64,000 nucleotides of DNA from Neocallimastix lanati (nom. inval.). Lineage: Eukaryota > Neocallimastigomycota > Neocallimastigomycetes > Neocallimastigales > Neocallimastigaceae. The notes below the pieces were generated by a model that worked only from the letters and a program-made list of their open reading frames with translations, did no database searches and was not told the origin of the DNA. This document shows positions 47,471-58,630 of the stretch, piece by piece. The first letter of the stretch is position 1, and every line of letters begins with the position of its first letter. Position numbers and translations under genes: made by a program. The DNA lies in NCBI GenBank assembly GCA_016946835.1, contig JACVTC010000068.1:184501-248500 (forward strand), given 5' to 3'.

Positions 47471-48290
47471 ACATATTGTTAAATTTGATGCAGTATCAAT
47501 AATGTCTTCTATATTAAATGACTTAATTCTCTTTGTTATACTATTATCTTCTTCAATGATTTCTTTGTCTTTACGTTTTCTTTTATTTGTCTTTTTGTTA
47601 TTGATTCGTGTTTGCTTTTTATTATTATTTTTAGTGTTTTTCTTTCTATTACTTGTTTTTGTTTTTCTTTTATCAACTCCAATTTTTTCTAATTCATCAT
47701 TATACTGGTTATTTTTGTTATTTACTTAAATTACATTATTTTTCTTGTTCTCTATATTTGTGTTACTTTCTTCAGAATTATTTATAATATTGTTTTTGGT
47801 TTGTTCTAAATTTTGTTCCGGATTATTTAATTTTCTATCATCATTTACAAAATCCTTGTCAATTTGGTTATTATTATCCCTTTTCTCTTTATTTCTTTTA
47901 TTCTCTTCATCATTGACGTTATTTTGTTTATTTTCGAAATTTTCATGATTGAAATCTTTGTTTGTATTATAATTGAAATTTTGATTTTTGGAATTAAATT
48001 CTTTATTAATTTGATTTAAAATATTTGGATTATTTTCATTTAATTATATTTGTTGACTTTTTAGGTTATTTGAATTATTATTTGAGTTATTCAAATTTAT
48101 CGAATTATTTAAGTAATTATTGCTCTTATTTTCTGAGTTAAACTGATCAATGTTGAAATTATTGAGATTTGTTGACTGTGAAAATGGCTGAAGTGATAGA
48201 TTTAATATATTTGAATTACTGATTGTATTTTCATTATAGAAGTTTAAGTTGTTTTGATTTTATGTATTATGGTTGAGGAAATTTTGATTG
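47471..48290 (-). pseudogene. Copia C linker, Asn/Lys/Glu-rich
   Basis: Low-complexity, charged minus-strand text between integrase and RT, with many Asn and Lys-Arg runs. This is the usual unstructured copia pol linker. No motif. Confidence 0.6.
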
Positions 48291-48296
48291 ATGGGG

Positions 48297-48690
48297 TTAA
48301 ATATTTTCAAATATTACTTCTTCTCCAAGTGAACTATGATCACTTTCTATTATATAATTACTATCATTTCCCCCTAATTTATTAATATCAATAATATTAA
48401 GAAAATAAGGAATAGAAAATGGTGCGGGAGAATTACCAGGAACATTTTCGAAGAAAGAGACAGCTCTGGAAAGTACGACTTTGTAATTAGAGATGTTGAA
48501 AATGCGATAAGCCGTGTGGTTTACATCGTCGTACCCTAAGAAAATTCCCGGAAGCGTTGAGTCAGTAAATTTCTTTCTGAAGTGTTTGGGAACATAAAAG
48601 AAAACCTGACATCCAAACACTTTGAAATGATTATAATCAACTTTTTCATTGTATAAAATTTCGAAAGGCACTTGGTTATTAATTCCTTTA
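48297..48690 (-). pseudogene. Copia C integrase C-terminal region
   Basis: MPFEILYNEKVDYNHFKVFG, CQVFFYVPKHFRKKFTDST and GIFLGYDDVNHTAYRIFN match the conserved region after the copia integrase core (P-x-E, H-x-x-x-F-G-C, G-x-F-L-G-Y). The DDE core upstream is not recognised. Confidence 0.9.
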
Positions 48691-48702
48691 TGAGGAAGTC
48701 TA

Positions 48703-49309
48703 TTATGTATTAGACTCGCTATAAGAGTCCCTTAATATCTTCCATAATTCGAAGGAGGCATATTTTCCAAATTTTATTTTTCTTTTCACTGATTCGGAAA
48801 CGCTTCTATCGATGATAAATTTTGCGTGTTTATCATCGTCTATCATGTCTTCCTTTACAGACTTATATATTCTTCTTTTGTTACCAGGAATCTTTGAGTA
48901 ATTTTCAATGTCTACATTTGATATTTCCAATATTCTTATTTTCTTTAAATATTCTTCATATAAGTAGTTATCTAAGTGATGCATAGAAAGGATATTTATC
49001 ATTTCGGTGGGCCCAAATACTGTAGTTTTCTTTCCCTGTTAGTTTGACACTTGTTTCAGTGGCGTTATTAAATCTACTTTACCTCCTATCCCTGATAGGT
49101 ATGTTACTCTTCTTTAGTATTTCCCTAGCTGAAGTTGCCCCTGTTTCTGCATTCTTTCCTTTATTCTCTTTGTTTTGCATCATCTTGGTTGACGTTCCCT
49201 TTTCTTCTTCAGAGTCAGTATCTACTTCAAATTTATATTTCATTAATATGAAATATACTAGTGTTATTAATAGATTTATATCGGTATACAGTTTAATTAT
49301 GGTGAGTCC
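48703..49309 (-). pseudogene. Copia C gag piece
   Basis: HHLDNYLYEEYLKKIRILEI, DDDKHAKFIIDRSVSESVKR and SFELWKILRDSYSES match the first half of copia gag (the x-LW-x-L-x-x-x-Y block). It lies just after the primer site, as expected. Zinc knuckle and protease are not seen. Confidence 0.75.
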
Positions 49310-49323
49310 TGAGACTCTTAATC
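49310..49323 (-). other. Primer-binding site of copia C (tRNA-Lys)
   Basis: Minus-strand GATTAAGAGTCTCA directly after the 5' LTR. It is identical to 2059-2072 and complementary to the anticodon arm of tRNA-Lys(CUU). The plus strand here reads TGAGACTCTTAATC, as in the tRNA gene. Confidence 0.82.
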
Positions 49324-49579
49324 TTTTAATATTTTATTTAAAAAGATCTTATTTTTATTAAATTTTATTGATGATTTTTTATGTTTATATAAAAATTTTA
49401 TGTAGTATAAGTGCTCATATATGATTCGTATTACATGCATGATATATAAATAAGCCACTTATAACACATATTATATCATTTCATAAATATATTAATCATA
49501 ATAAACATAAAATATTTAATAATATAAAATTATAATAATTAATATAAAAATATATTAAACTTTATTTAATATTCTAACA
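49324..49579 (-). repeat. 5' LTR of copia C
   Basis: 256 bp, partner of 45670-45919. The minus-strand start is TGTTAGAATATT and the end AATATTAAAA touches the primer site. Confidence 0.93.
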
Positions 49580-50159
49580 GAAACCGTATTTTCCTTAATA
49601 ATAAAATTTTAAGAATTAATAGCAATATTATTATTATAATTTAAAGTATTAATTTATTTACTATAATTAATATATATAATAAAACAATTAATTAATTCGG
49701 CTTCCTGAATTTCCAATAAAGGCGTAATAATATCAAAAGAATCATAAGAATTAAAATGACATAATGCTTTTGCAATAGGATGTATAAATAAATAATTATC
49801 AGCAATAGTCTTAAGACCAATTAATAAATCGAAATAACTAGTATTATGGGTAATAATACAAAAGTTAGCATGAAAAGAATAAGTATTAATAAGAACATTT
49901 ATAACCATGGTGTCGGTGACTGTATCATCACCTAAAGCTTCGCAAATACGACCATGGCAAATACCTACAGTTTCGTATTGATCAGGTAGAGAATTAAAAT
50001 AATTAAGAGAAATAAGATTTAAATTGCTACCGGAATCTATAAACAACTTATTTTCAAGATTATCGACAAAGGCTAGAACAATACCTAAGTCGTCTTCTTT
50101 AAAATTATTATTACTTTTAATTTCATTGTATTCATAATTATAAACGAAATTTTCACTAT
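49580..50159 (-). pseudogene. Gypsy E protease part
   Basis: Minus-strand LFIDSGSNLNLISLNYFNSL has the D-S-G catalytic loop. YETVGICHGRICEALGDDTV and FCIITHNTSYFDLLIGLKTI follow, the latter like the L-L-I/L-G block near the protease C-terminus. Separated from E's pol by copia C and from its upstream part by chromovirus D. Confidence 0.82.
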
Positions 50160-51541
50160 TGTAATCAATTTGTCAATTAAAACAGATTATAACAATTAAA
50201 AACACTACACAATTTAAACAAATAAAAATAAGTAAATTCTTTTATTAATAAATTCTTGTATTAATTATAAATTTCTTTTATGTTATTAACTGTAAAATAG
50301 TTAATAACTAATACATTGATTTAATTGAGAAAAATTACATGTATTTATATTTTTTTTATTGCATTATTAATATATGATGTTATTTAATATATATAAACCT
50401 ATTTATTTATATACAAAAGATTTTTAATTAATAATTTTATTATTTATTAATTTACTATAACTAAAATTAATTTTTAAATTATTTATTTATTTATTATTTT
50501 AATACTTATAATAATTTTAATTATATATTTAATATTGAAAAACTATTTTTATTAATTATTTAAGATTGTTCCTTAAATAATATTTAACTATTTAAAACTA
50601 AACTAGGTGTAAAGAGTTCTATCAGAAACAGATTACAAATAACAAATTTTAACACCAAAATAAAAAAGAACACGTAATAAAAATTCTTTTTTTTTAAATA
50701 AAATAATCTTTATTAATTAAAAAAATTAAATATCTTTTTTGTTATTAACTATCATATAGTCAATAACTAATACATCGATTTAATTATAGAAATTTACATG
50801 TATTTATATTTTTTCATTATTACATTATAATATATTATTTCTATCTAATTTACATATATTACTATTTATTTATAAACAAAATATTTATTAATAAATTTAT
50901 TAAATAATAATTAACTAAACTAAACAATAATTAATTCAATAAACTTTCAACTTATTTACAATAATAATTAAATTCAATAACAACTCATTTATTATATATT
51001 TATTATATAAATATTATTAATAATAATGTTTATATATTTACAATTCAAAATTATTTTTATAAACTATTTAAACTAATTTTAACTATTTAAAACTATTCCG
51101 AAATTAATTTTAAAGTATTTTAAACTAACTAAACTAATTTAACTAAGTTAAATAGAATAACTATTTTAAATAAACAAAATTAACTAACTTAAATTATTTA
51201 GATTAAAGTTATAATCCAAAATTATTTAAATAATAATTTTTCCTTTATGAAAAGTTTACATAAATTTATAATTAATTTTCATATACGTAAATCATAAATT
51301 TATGTAATTTTATTACATTAATTAATTATGTAATAATTAATTATTAAAGATTTTATTAAATCTTTACACTAGGCTAACTAAACTAATTAATTAAATTAAA
51401 AAAATATTTTAAATTTAAATAAAAAATTCAATTTTATTTCAATAAATTTTATATTTAAAAAAAATTTCATATACATTAAATAAATTAATTGTACAAAAAA
51501 ATGAACTATTTAATGTATTAAAGATTTATTAAATCTTTACA
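50160..51541 (-). repeat. 3' LTR of chromovirus D, split by a solo LTR
   Basis: 50160-50607 and 51369-51541 together match 57089-57753. The middle is another LTR. The plus-strand end is TCTTTACA. Confidence 0.9.
50608..51368 (-). mobile_element. Solo LTR inside an LTR, CTAGG target duplication
   Basis: 761 bp beginning TGTAAAGA and ending TCTTTACA (8-bp perfect inverted ends), flanked by CTAGG at 50603-50607 and 51369-51373. Its sequence resembles that of the host LTR (e.g. GTTATTAACTATCATATAGT against GTTATTAACTGTAAAATAGT), so it is a sister subfamily. The empty site is preserved in the other LTR as a single CTAGG (near 57540). Orientation is taken from similarity to D. Confidence 0.92.
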
Positions 51542-51556
51542 ATCTCGCCCTTTAAG
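51542..51556 (-). other. Polypurine tract of chromovirus D
   Basis: Minus-strand CTTAAAGGGCGAGAT directly before the 3' LTR. Confidence 0.8.
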
Positions 51557-51599
51557 TCGAGCTCCTGCGAAACATACGATTTAGTCCATTTGCTGGTAG

Positions 51600-51860
51600 G
51601 TCAATTACAAATGGTTGATATCTATGTCTAACATAGATTTTATTATCACTCAAAGAATCTTCTTCTACGTTTGACCCATTCTTTCTGGTTCGACGATAAT
51701 ATTCCTAAATCAATTGTTTATCATGAATTTGATCTTCATCAATTCAAGTATCCTCATCAGAATCAAGTCCTTTCCAAGATACAAGAAAACGATTCTTTCC
51801 TCTATATTTTCTCATTTACAATCTTTTCTGGAAATTTATCAAAAATATCAGTGGTCAAAT
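51600..51860 (-). pseudogene. Chromovirus D chromodomain
   Basis: Minus-strand FLVSWKGLDSDEDTWIDEDQ carries the W-K-G and D-T-W pattern of chromodomains, at the very end of pol, followed by a basic tail. It would bind a histone mark and guide integration. Confidence 0.85.
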
Positions 51861-52990
51861 TAATATTCTTCCTTTTTCTTTTATTTCTGTTCTCAAATTC
51901 ATTTTCATGATAAGGTTCAAGTAATGATATATGAAAAATAGGATGGCAACGCATATTAATTGTGAGTTTAAGTTTATAAGCAAGTGAACTAATTTTCTCA
52001 ACACTTTCAGAAGGACCAAGAATTTGATCATCAAGTTTCTTTTTAACATTCTTAGTAGCACTTCCTTTAAGTAACCAAACTTTGTTACCAACCTGGAAAT
52101 CAGGTGAGGGTAATCTTCTTTTTTCCGCATATTTTTGTAAGTTTCCTTAGCTTTATCTAAGTTTTCTTTCAGAAATTTAATATTTTCATTAATATCTTTA
52201 ACTCTTTGATCAGCTCTGTGAGGTCTTTCATTAGATGGAATTTCTAGGCTAAATCTAGGATTGAATCCATAGTTAGCAAAGAATGGGGATTGGTTGATAG
52301 ATTGTCGTAGGGTATTGTTATAAGCGAATTCAGCGAAAGGTAATAAATCAACCCAATTGCTTTGTCGTTCATTTATATAACAACGAAGATATTGTTCCAA
52401 TATCGCATTCACCCCATCTGTTTGACTATCAGTCTGAGGATGATTTGAAGTTGAAAACTAATGCTTGATACAAAGTAAGTCACATAATCTGTTCCAAAAT
52501 TCAGAAGTGAATTGGGTACCTCTATCAGAAATAACGGAATCAGGGAAACCATGAAATTTGAAAATAGAATTAATAAAAATATCAACGGCAATAGAAGTAG
52601 TAGGAAGATAACGAAGAGAAATAAAATGAGCCATCTTTGTTAAACAATCAACAACCACCATAATAGTAGTCATATCTTCGGATTTTGGCAATTCAACAAT
52701 GAAATCCATTGAAATATCAGCCCATGCTCTATTTGGTGTGGATAATGGGGACAACAAACCATACGGCTTATGCTTTGGAACTTTAGCACGACTACAAGTT
52801 TCACAAGACTTAATAAATTTCTTAACATCATGTCGTAACTTTGGCCACCAAAAGTTTCTGTAAATTAAATCTGAAGTTTTATTTACAAAGTGACCAGCTG
52901 TTACCGAATCATGGTGCATTTCTAGAATTCTTGTACAAGTATTTTCCGGAACATAGATTAAATCATCATAGAGAAGAAATCCTTCATCAT
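51861..52990 (-). pseudogene. Chromovirus D integrase
   Basis: Zinc domain MHHDSVTAGHFVNKTSDLIY, FWWPKLRHDVKKFIKSCETC and SRAKVPKH. Core MDFIVELPKSEDM, VVVDCLTKMAHF, GFPDSVISDRGTQFTSEFW and MNAILEQYLRCYINERQSNW, then AEFAYNNTLRQSINQSPFFA and a decayed barrel. The closest match in the window is element B. A few breaks. Confidence 0.94.
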
Positions 52991-53064
52991 CAATTACACA
53001 TTTATCAATATTTCTAATAGGAGCAGTATCTTTATTATCATTAAAAAGAAAAGTTTAAATTTTG

Positions 53065-53680
53065 TTACATTTCATCATCTTTAAGTGAATTTAAAATTGA
53101 ATTACATAAACAATCATCAGAAGCATTACAGTTAATAACACGACAAGAAACAGTCTGAGAGTAATTAAATAGATGATCACTTCTTCTAGATAAGATATCA
53201 GGTTTTCTGGACTTCTTACCAACACGATAAACTAAATTAAAATCGAAATTAGAGAGAAATTCATACCAGTGGATTTGACGTTGCGAGAGCATTTCAGGTT
53301 TTCTAGGAAAAGTCTAATTTTTATGATCGGTATAAATTGTAAAAGGATAAAGAGCACCTTCTAAATAGTGACGCCATTCCTCAAGAGCAACTTTAATTAT
53401 TAGAAGTTCTTTATCGTAAATTGGATAATTCTTTTCTGATTTGGTTAAGCTAGACGAGATATAAGCTATGGGATGTAATTGACCATCGAATTCTTGAGAA
53501 AGAATCACACCAACAGCAAAATTAGAAGCATCAGTTTCAACAACCAAAGGCTTATTACAATCAGGGTTTCTCAAAATAGGAGCAGTGGTGAACAACTCTT
53601 TCAATTTATCAAATGCCTTATGTTGATCAGTACCCCAGTTAAAAATTACATTTTTTCTTGTTAGTTTATGTAAAGGTCGG
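53065..53680 (-). pseudogene. Chromovirus D RNase H
   Basis: LVVETDASNFAVGVILSQEF, LHPIAYISSSLTKSEKNYPI, YDKELLIIKVALEEWRHYLE, FTIYTDHKN, then RQIHWYEFLSNFDFNLVYRV and RKPDILSRRSD. All gypsy RNase H blocks are present in order. Confidence 0.94.
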
Positions 53681-54450
53681 GCGATTTTAGCAGAAGCTTT
53701 AATAAAAATCCTATAATAATTGCATAAACCAATAAAAAATTGAACTTCCTTAACTGTGGTTGGAACAGGCCAATCAAGAATGGCTTAAATTTTATTAGGA
53801 TCAACCTTTAAACCATCTTTCGATAAGATATAACCAAGAAAAGCAGTTTCAGAGACTCAAACTCACATTTTTCCATTTTTCGAGTTTGACATATAAATTA
53901 TTTTCTAATAATTTCTTCAAAAGTTTCTTAACATGAATATGATGTTTTTCCAAACTTTTTGAATAAATTAAAATATCGTCAATATACGAAATAACAAAAT
54001 CATCTAAGTTATCACTAAGAACATCATTAATAAAGTGTTGGAAGGTTGCAGAGGTATTCTTTAACCCAAAAGGCATAACCAAATATTCAAAATGTCCATA
54101 GCGAGTACGAAATGCTATCTTACACTCGTCACCTTTTTTTATTCTAAATAAGTTATAAGCATATTTTAAATCCTACTTAGTGAAGAATTTTGCACCTTTA
54201 ACTCTATCTAGCAATTCACTAATTAAAGGAAGAGGACAGGAATTACGGATGGTCATCTCATTTAATTTTCTATAGTCAACACATAATCTCAATGAACCAT
54301 CCTTCTTTTTAACAAAAATATAGGTTCTCCAGCAGGAGATGTCGATTTCCTAATGAAACCTTTTTCTAAATTTTCTTTGATATACTTCTTCAATTCGTCT
54401 CTTTCTACTTCTGTTAAAGGATAAATAGACCATAAAATAAATTTGAATTA
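53681..54450 (-). pseudogene. Chromovirus D reverse transcriptase
   Basis: [17 protein letters not shown]-like and [20 protein letters not shown]-like blocks are readable, then [20 protein letters not shown] and the catalytic [20 protein letters not shown]. The thumb is partly decayed. Broken in a few places. Confidence 0.92.
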
Positions 54451-55058
54451 TCCTTTAATCTTATTTCACAATCATACTTACGATGTGGAGGGAGTACGTC
54501 GCAATTTTTTTCGTTGAATACTTCTCTATAATTTTTATAAATAGGAGGTATTCCTATAATTTTTTGATTTAATTTATTTTCAAAATTACTAATTTTTAAA
54601 CAATTACAGATACTACTCAAATTTTTTAAAGGACGCTTTTTAGAAATATACTTTTTATTTTCATCTCTATTTAAATTACCATTATGATTACAATTTTTTG
54701 TTACATTATTACATAAAACATCAATTTTACAAATTTTATTTAATTCGTCTAATTTAATATTATTACTATCACTAAATTCATAAATTTCATCATTATTATC
54801 AAACATAAAACTATCATTTACATCACTATCATAATTAATTACGCAAAAATTTTTTAAATCATTAAGTTCTTCTATTTCACTAAAAGTTTTAACACTATGA
54901 CCTCTAATCGTAAGTTCTTCATCAGAATCCATATCGGAATCAAATTCAAAGGAATACTTACGCTTAGGATTAATTTCTTCCTTTGTTAAGGAAAGTTCTT
55001 CATATGGTTCTTTTCCTTTAGTAGAAATTTTGTTTAACTTCTTTTTATTCTTATTTTT
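54451..55058 (-). pseudogene. Chromovirus D spacer between protease and RT
   Basis: Acidic, Asn/Asp-rich text (DLKNFCVINYDSDVNDSFMF) ending with YREVFNEKNCDVLPPHRKYD, the conserved lead into gypsy RT (F-x-x-x-x-C-D-x-L-P-x-H-R-x-x-D). Confidence 0.85.
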
Positions 55059-56036
55059 TCAATTTCTTTTTCCTACATTACAGTGTCGATCACAGTATCC
55101 TGAACGGAAAGAGATTTTCTTTGAATCATGGTAATTAATACGGCAATGTTTTTCAATCCAAGGCAGTCCTAAAATGATATCTACATAAGGGATACGAAGA
55201 GAATGCAATTGAATTATTTCATAATGATTCTTAAAACGAAGAATACATTTCTCGGTGATTTTCTTCACAGAACCATAACCCAAACCAGCAACTTTAAAGG
55301 AGTTATCAATATTCATAAGTTTAATGTTATTCACTCTAGCAAATTCTGGATGTATATAGTTAATATCAGAGCCGGAATCAATGAGAGCCTTTGCTTTGAC
55401 CTCATCGGATTCATTTTTTTTAATATAAAAATCAAGTATGTTAGTTTTTCCTTTAAAATTTATATTCTCATTTTCAACAATATCCAAGATTTTATAGATA
55501 TTATCATACTTTTCTACTTTCTTAATTCTCCTAACAGAAGAAGAGGTAGATATGGAAGTGGCATAAGAAGAAGGATCTTCATTTGGAACTTTATTGATCA
55601 TTTTGAAGTTTTTTGGTTTTATTTTATTTGGGCAATTAAATTGCATGTGTCCACATTTAAAACATAGTCTCTTCTTTCTTCTTTCTTCAATATATGATTT
55701 TTTTTCAATATAGTTCTTGTTGTATGATGGAAAATATCTTGTGACTTTTTGACCTTTTTTAATGCAATAAAGATCCACATCCATTGGATCATCTTGATTA
55801 TAATTTCTACGGTCTTGATGAGTTAAGTAATATTCTTGGATGTCACTTCTCTTGGTAAGACTTTCTATATTCACAGATTCCTTAAACAGCTGCTCTAAGT
55901 TGTTGGTATTTGGATTTACCTGAGCTAAGCGTTCTCTCATCTTGAGATGGAGTCCTTTAATATACATAAAGATTTTTGCGGACTTATTAAAGTTCGAGTA
56001 TTGGCTTATCTTCTGGAATACAGTGATGTATTCCAT
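55059..56036 (-). pseudogene. Chromovirus D gag C-part and protease
   Basis: One long open stretch. Capsid end: FQKISQYSNFNKSAKIFMYI and LHLKMRERLAQVNPNTNNLE. The knuckle-like CFKCGHMQFNC at about 55640-55680 resembles a CCHC motif, with unusual spacing. Protease: AKALIDSGSDINYIHPEFAR with D-S-G, VAGLGYGSVKKITEKCIL and VDIILGLPWIEKHCRINYHD, with the ILG-L-P-W block. It is the longest intact minus-strand stretch of element D. Confidence 0.92.
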
Positions 56037-56054
56037 AACGTGGCCATATTTGAA

Positions 56055-56387
56055 CTAACGAATATTGTCAAGTTTCCCATTAGCGACAGCAGCATCAACG
56101 TCAGGGTCGCTAAAGTTTCTTCTTAGTTCATTAATGAAGTTTTCATAGTTTCTAAGAACTTCGTTATTATCCCTCTGCAAGCAAGATGCCCAGTAAAGTG
56201 CTCTTCCAGTACAATATGAAATAACAAAAATGACTTTCCTTCTATCATTGGGAAACCTTTGTGGATTTGCCTCGATAGCTAATTCTATCCTTGTCAAAAA
56301 TCCATCGAGGTTTTTCGTAGTTCCCGAGAATAAGGGAGGGTCGTTGATAATCTTCAGTTGAGGAGCTGGATTAGGTTGTTGTTTCAT
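56055..56387 (-). pseudogene. Chromovirus D gag N-part
   Basis: MKQQPNPAPQLKIINDPPLF and SGTTKNLDGFLTRIELAIEA, then RRKVIFVISYCTGRALYWAS and FINELRRNFSDPDVD. This is the standard gypsy capsid start (P-x-x-F-x-G with W-A and F-x-D-P). The ATG at 56385-56387 is a natural start. Confidence 0.9.
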
Positions 56388-56749
56388 TTGATCCTCAAGA
56401 TTTAAATTTTGAAATATGAAATCTAATTCTTCTAACCTGATTAATTTATTTGTCTACTTAAGTTTCAACTAATATTTTATTGGTTTTCTGACCTGCTTAT
56501 TTATTGGGGTATTCACTTATATAATTTATTTTATTTATTCTTAATTATTTTCGTTTTCTAATAATTAATTATTATTATTTTAATATTATATTATTATTCA
56601 TAAAGTCGTCAGCACAATATCTAATTATAAAGGTGTGCGACGAGTAAATAAAACAAATAAAATATAATATAATAATATTAACTAATATGATATAGAAGAG
56701 CTACAATAGAAATATGACACCGTGAAAATAAAGCGCAATAAGACAACAC

Positions 56750-57036
56750 AGTAGAAACTAAACACAGTAGAAACCAAACACAATAGTAGAAACCAAACAC
56801 AATAGTAGAAACAAAACACAATAGTAGAAACCAAACACAATAGTAGAAACCAAACACAATAGTAGAAACCAAACACTATAGTAGAAACCAAACACAATAG
56901 TAGAAACAAAACACAATAGTAGAAACCAAACACAATAGTAGAAACCAAACACAATAGTAGAAACCAAACACTATAGTAGAAACCAAACACAATAGTAGAA
57001 ACAAAACACAATAGTAGAAATCAAATACAATAGTAG
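56750..57036. repeat. 19-bp minisatellite
   Basis: About 14-15 head-to-tail copies of AGTAGAAACCAAACACAAT with few variants (AAACAAAACACAAT, CACTAT). Because 19 is not a multiple of three, all three minus-strand frames stay open and give the same 19-residue hydrophobic repeat, so the open frames here are by-products and not genes. It lies in the leader of chromovirus D. Confidence 0.95.
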
Positions 57037-57088
57037 TTTTTTACTTGTTATAACGTGTTTTGTTTAAATCTTACTGGGTATTAGTTAA

Positions 57089-57753
57089 TGTAATCAATCT
57101 GTCAATTAAAATAGATTATAACAATAAAAAACACTACACGATTTACACAAATAAAAATAAGTAAATTGTTTTATTAGTAAATTCTTGTATTAATTATAAA
57201 TTTCTTTTATGTTATTAACTGTAAAATAGTTAATAACTAATACATCGATTTAATTGAGAAAAATTACATGTATTTATATTTTTTTCTTATTGCATTATTA
57301 ATATATGATGTTATTTAAAAATATATATAAAGCTATTTATTTATAAACAAAAGATTTTTAATTAATAATTTTATTATTTATTAATATACTAAAACTAATT
57401 ATTAAACTATTTATTTTATTTATTATTTTAATACTTATAATAAGTTTAATTATATATATTTAATATTGAAAAACTATTTTTATTAATATTAACTATTTAA
57501 GATTATTCCTAAATTAATATTTACCTATTTAAAATTAAACTAGGCTAACTAAACTAAACAATTAAATTAAAAAAGTATTTACAATTTAAAAAAAAAATTA
57601 AATTTTATTTCAAATTTTATATTTAAAAAAAAATTCATATACATTAAATTAAAATTTCATATACATTAAATTAAAATTTCATATACATTAAATAAATTAA
57701 AATTACGAAAAATTAAACTATTTAATGTATTAAAGATTTATTAAATCTTTTCA
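57089..57753 (-). repeat. 5' LTR of chromovirus D
   Basis: Plus-strand start TGTAATCAAT and end TCTTTTCA; 665 bp. It contains a short tandem repeat of about 23 bp (57624-57700, around ATTAAAATTTCATATACATT). Partner of 50160-51541. Confidence 0.88.
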
Positions 57754-57957
57754 TCTATATTCATAGTACTAGAAATTTTTAATTTTTCTATTTTTAAAAT
57801 TTTACTTAATTCAGACCGTAATTTGAGACAAATATCTAAAAGTTGAACATATGAAATATTACATTTAGCACTTGTTAAATCTTTAGACAAATTATAAGGT
57901 TCAATGGAATTTTTATTAACTAATACTGTATGTTTTCTTTTATCTTTTCATTATTAG
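57754..57957 (-). pseudogene. Gypsy E pre-protease part
   Basis: Minus-strand text YVQLLDICLKLRSELSKILK and KISSTMNI. It resembles LLNINSKLRTELSKTLK of element A just before its protease. Its other neighbour, E's protease, lies on the far side of chromovirus D. Bounded at 57958 by the LTR of copia F. Confidence 0.7.
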
Positions 57958-58215
57958 TGTTAAAATATGAAAATAATTTAATTAGTAATATTAGTTTTTA
58001 TTATTAATAATCATAGAATATTAGAATAATTCATTATTACTCACATGATCAAAATATTAGTAATACATTAGTAATAGAAAAATGTTTTATTTAATTACGC
58101 CACATTTCAAATGTATATAGAAAGCGTGACTTTATTTTATGTTAAAACATTGTAATTATCTTTTTAATTAAATTTAATTAATAAATAAACTTTTAAATAA
58201 AATCAAATTTTATTA
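57958..58215 (+). repeat. 5' LTR of copia F
   Basis: Starts TGTTAAAATATG (compare TGTTAGAATATT of copia C) and ends directly before the Lys-type primer site. 258 bp, the same length class as the LTRs of C. It interrupts gypsy E. Confidence 0.75.
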
Positions 58216-58228
58216 GATTAAGAGCTCA
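58216..58228 (+). other. Primer-binding site of copia F (variant)
   Basis: GATTAAGAGCTCA, one base shorter than the site in copia C and at 2059, located directly after the LTR and 15 bases before the gag ATG. Same proposed tRNA-Lys(CUU) primer. Confidence 0.65.
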
Positions 58229-58243
58229 TTTAGCTTAATAAAA

Positions 58244-58630
58244 ATGTTTGCAAACAACCAAAACGAAGTTATGAACTACAATGTAATTCTTAACAAGAAG
58301 AATTACAATGACAGATTATCAAGATTAAAAGTATCATTAACCAGCATGAACCTCAAGGAATTCATCGACAATGATGTAATTGAACAATTGAAAAAGAAAA
58401 ACCCAAATGATAAAGCAAGAATCAAAAAAACAATGATGAAAGATTCAAAAGTCCAAATGGTCATTTTTAATACTATAAACATTGAAACACACAATAGTAT
58501 TAGAAATTTAAAGACTACCTACGACATTTTAAGGAAATTGAAAGAAAAATATAAAGAAGATTTGAATGAATCCATGGAAAAATGGATTATTTTAAGGTTT
58601 ATACACAAAAGGTTCTTGACACTAAAGTAA
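58244..58630 (+). pseudogene. Copia F gag, first part
   Basis: MFANNQNEVMNYNVILNKKN, YNDRLSRLKVSLTSMNLKEF and TTYDILRKLKEKYKEDLNES match the copia gag pattern (N-Y-x-x-W/R-x-x-x-L, then T-x-x-x-L-W/R-x-x-L-x-x-x-Y). The ATG at 58244 follows the primer site at normal distance. Confidence 0.85.

Larger units (their letters stand above)
45670..49579 (-). mobile_element. Copia element C with both LTRs
   Basis: Fossil Ty1/copia element of 3.9 kb on the minus strand, inserted into gypsy E. LTRs are 45670-45919 and 49324-49579. It is flanked by GAAAC at 45665-45669 and 49580-49584. A purine tract touches one LTR, and a tRNA-Lys-type primer site touches the other. Parts: gag piece, integrase C-terminal region, RT and RNase H. 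It is shorter than a full copia and broken in about five to ten places. LTRs differ by a few percent by eye. Confidence 0.93.
50160..57753 (-). mobile_element. Gypsy chromovirus D with both LTRs
   Basis: Fossil chromovirus on the minus strand, inserted into gypsy E. LTRs are 50160-51541 (split by a solo LTR) and 57089-57753, both starting TGTAATCAAT on the plus strand. Flanks ACTAT and TCTAT are a near-matching 5-bp duplication. Parts: gag, knuckle-like motif, protease, RT, RNase H, integrase and chromodomain. A 19-bp minisatellite lies between the 5' LTR and gag. About ten breaks. LTRs are about 95% alike over the compared part. Confidence 0.92.

Noticed and set aside
47502-47948. Plus-strand Leu/Phe/Ser-rich frames
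   Set aside because: Antisense of the low-complexity copia C linker.
55203-55667. Plus-strand frame of 154 residues
   Set aside because: Antisense shadow of the well-supported gag-protease stretch of chromovirus D.
56678-57011. Membrane protein genes on the minus strand
   Set aside because: They are the 19-bp minisatellite read in successive frames, with no start context or family likeness.
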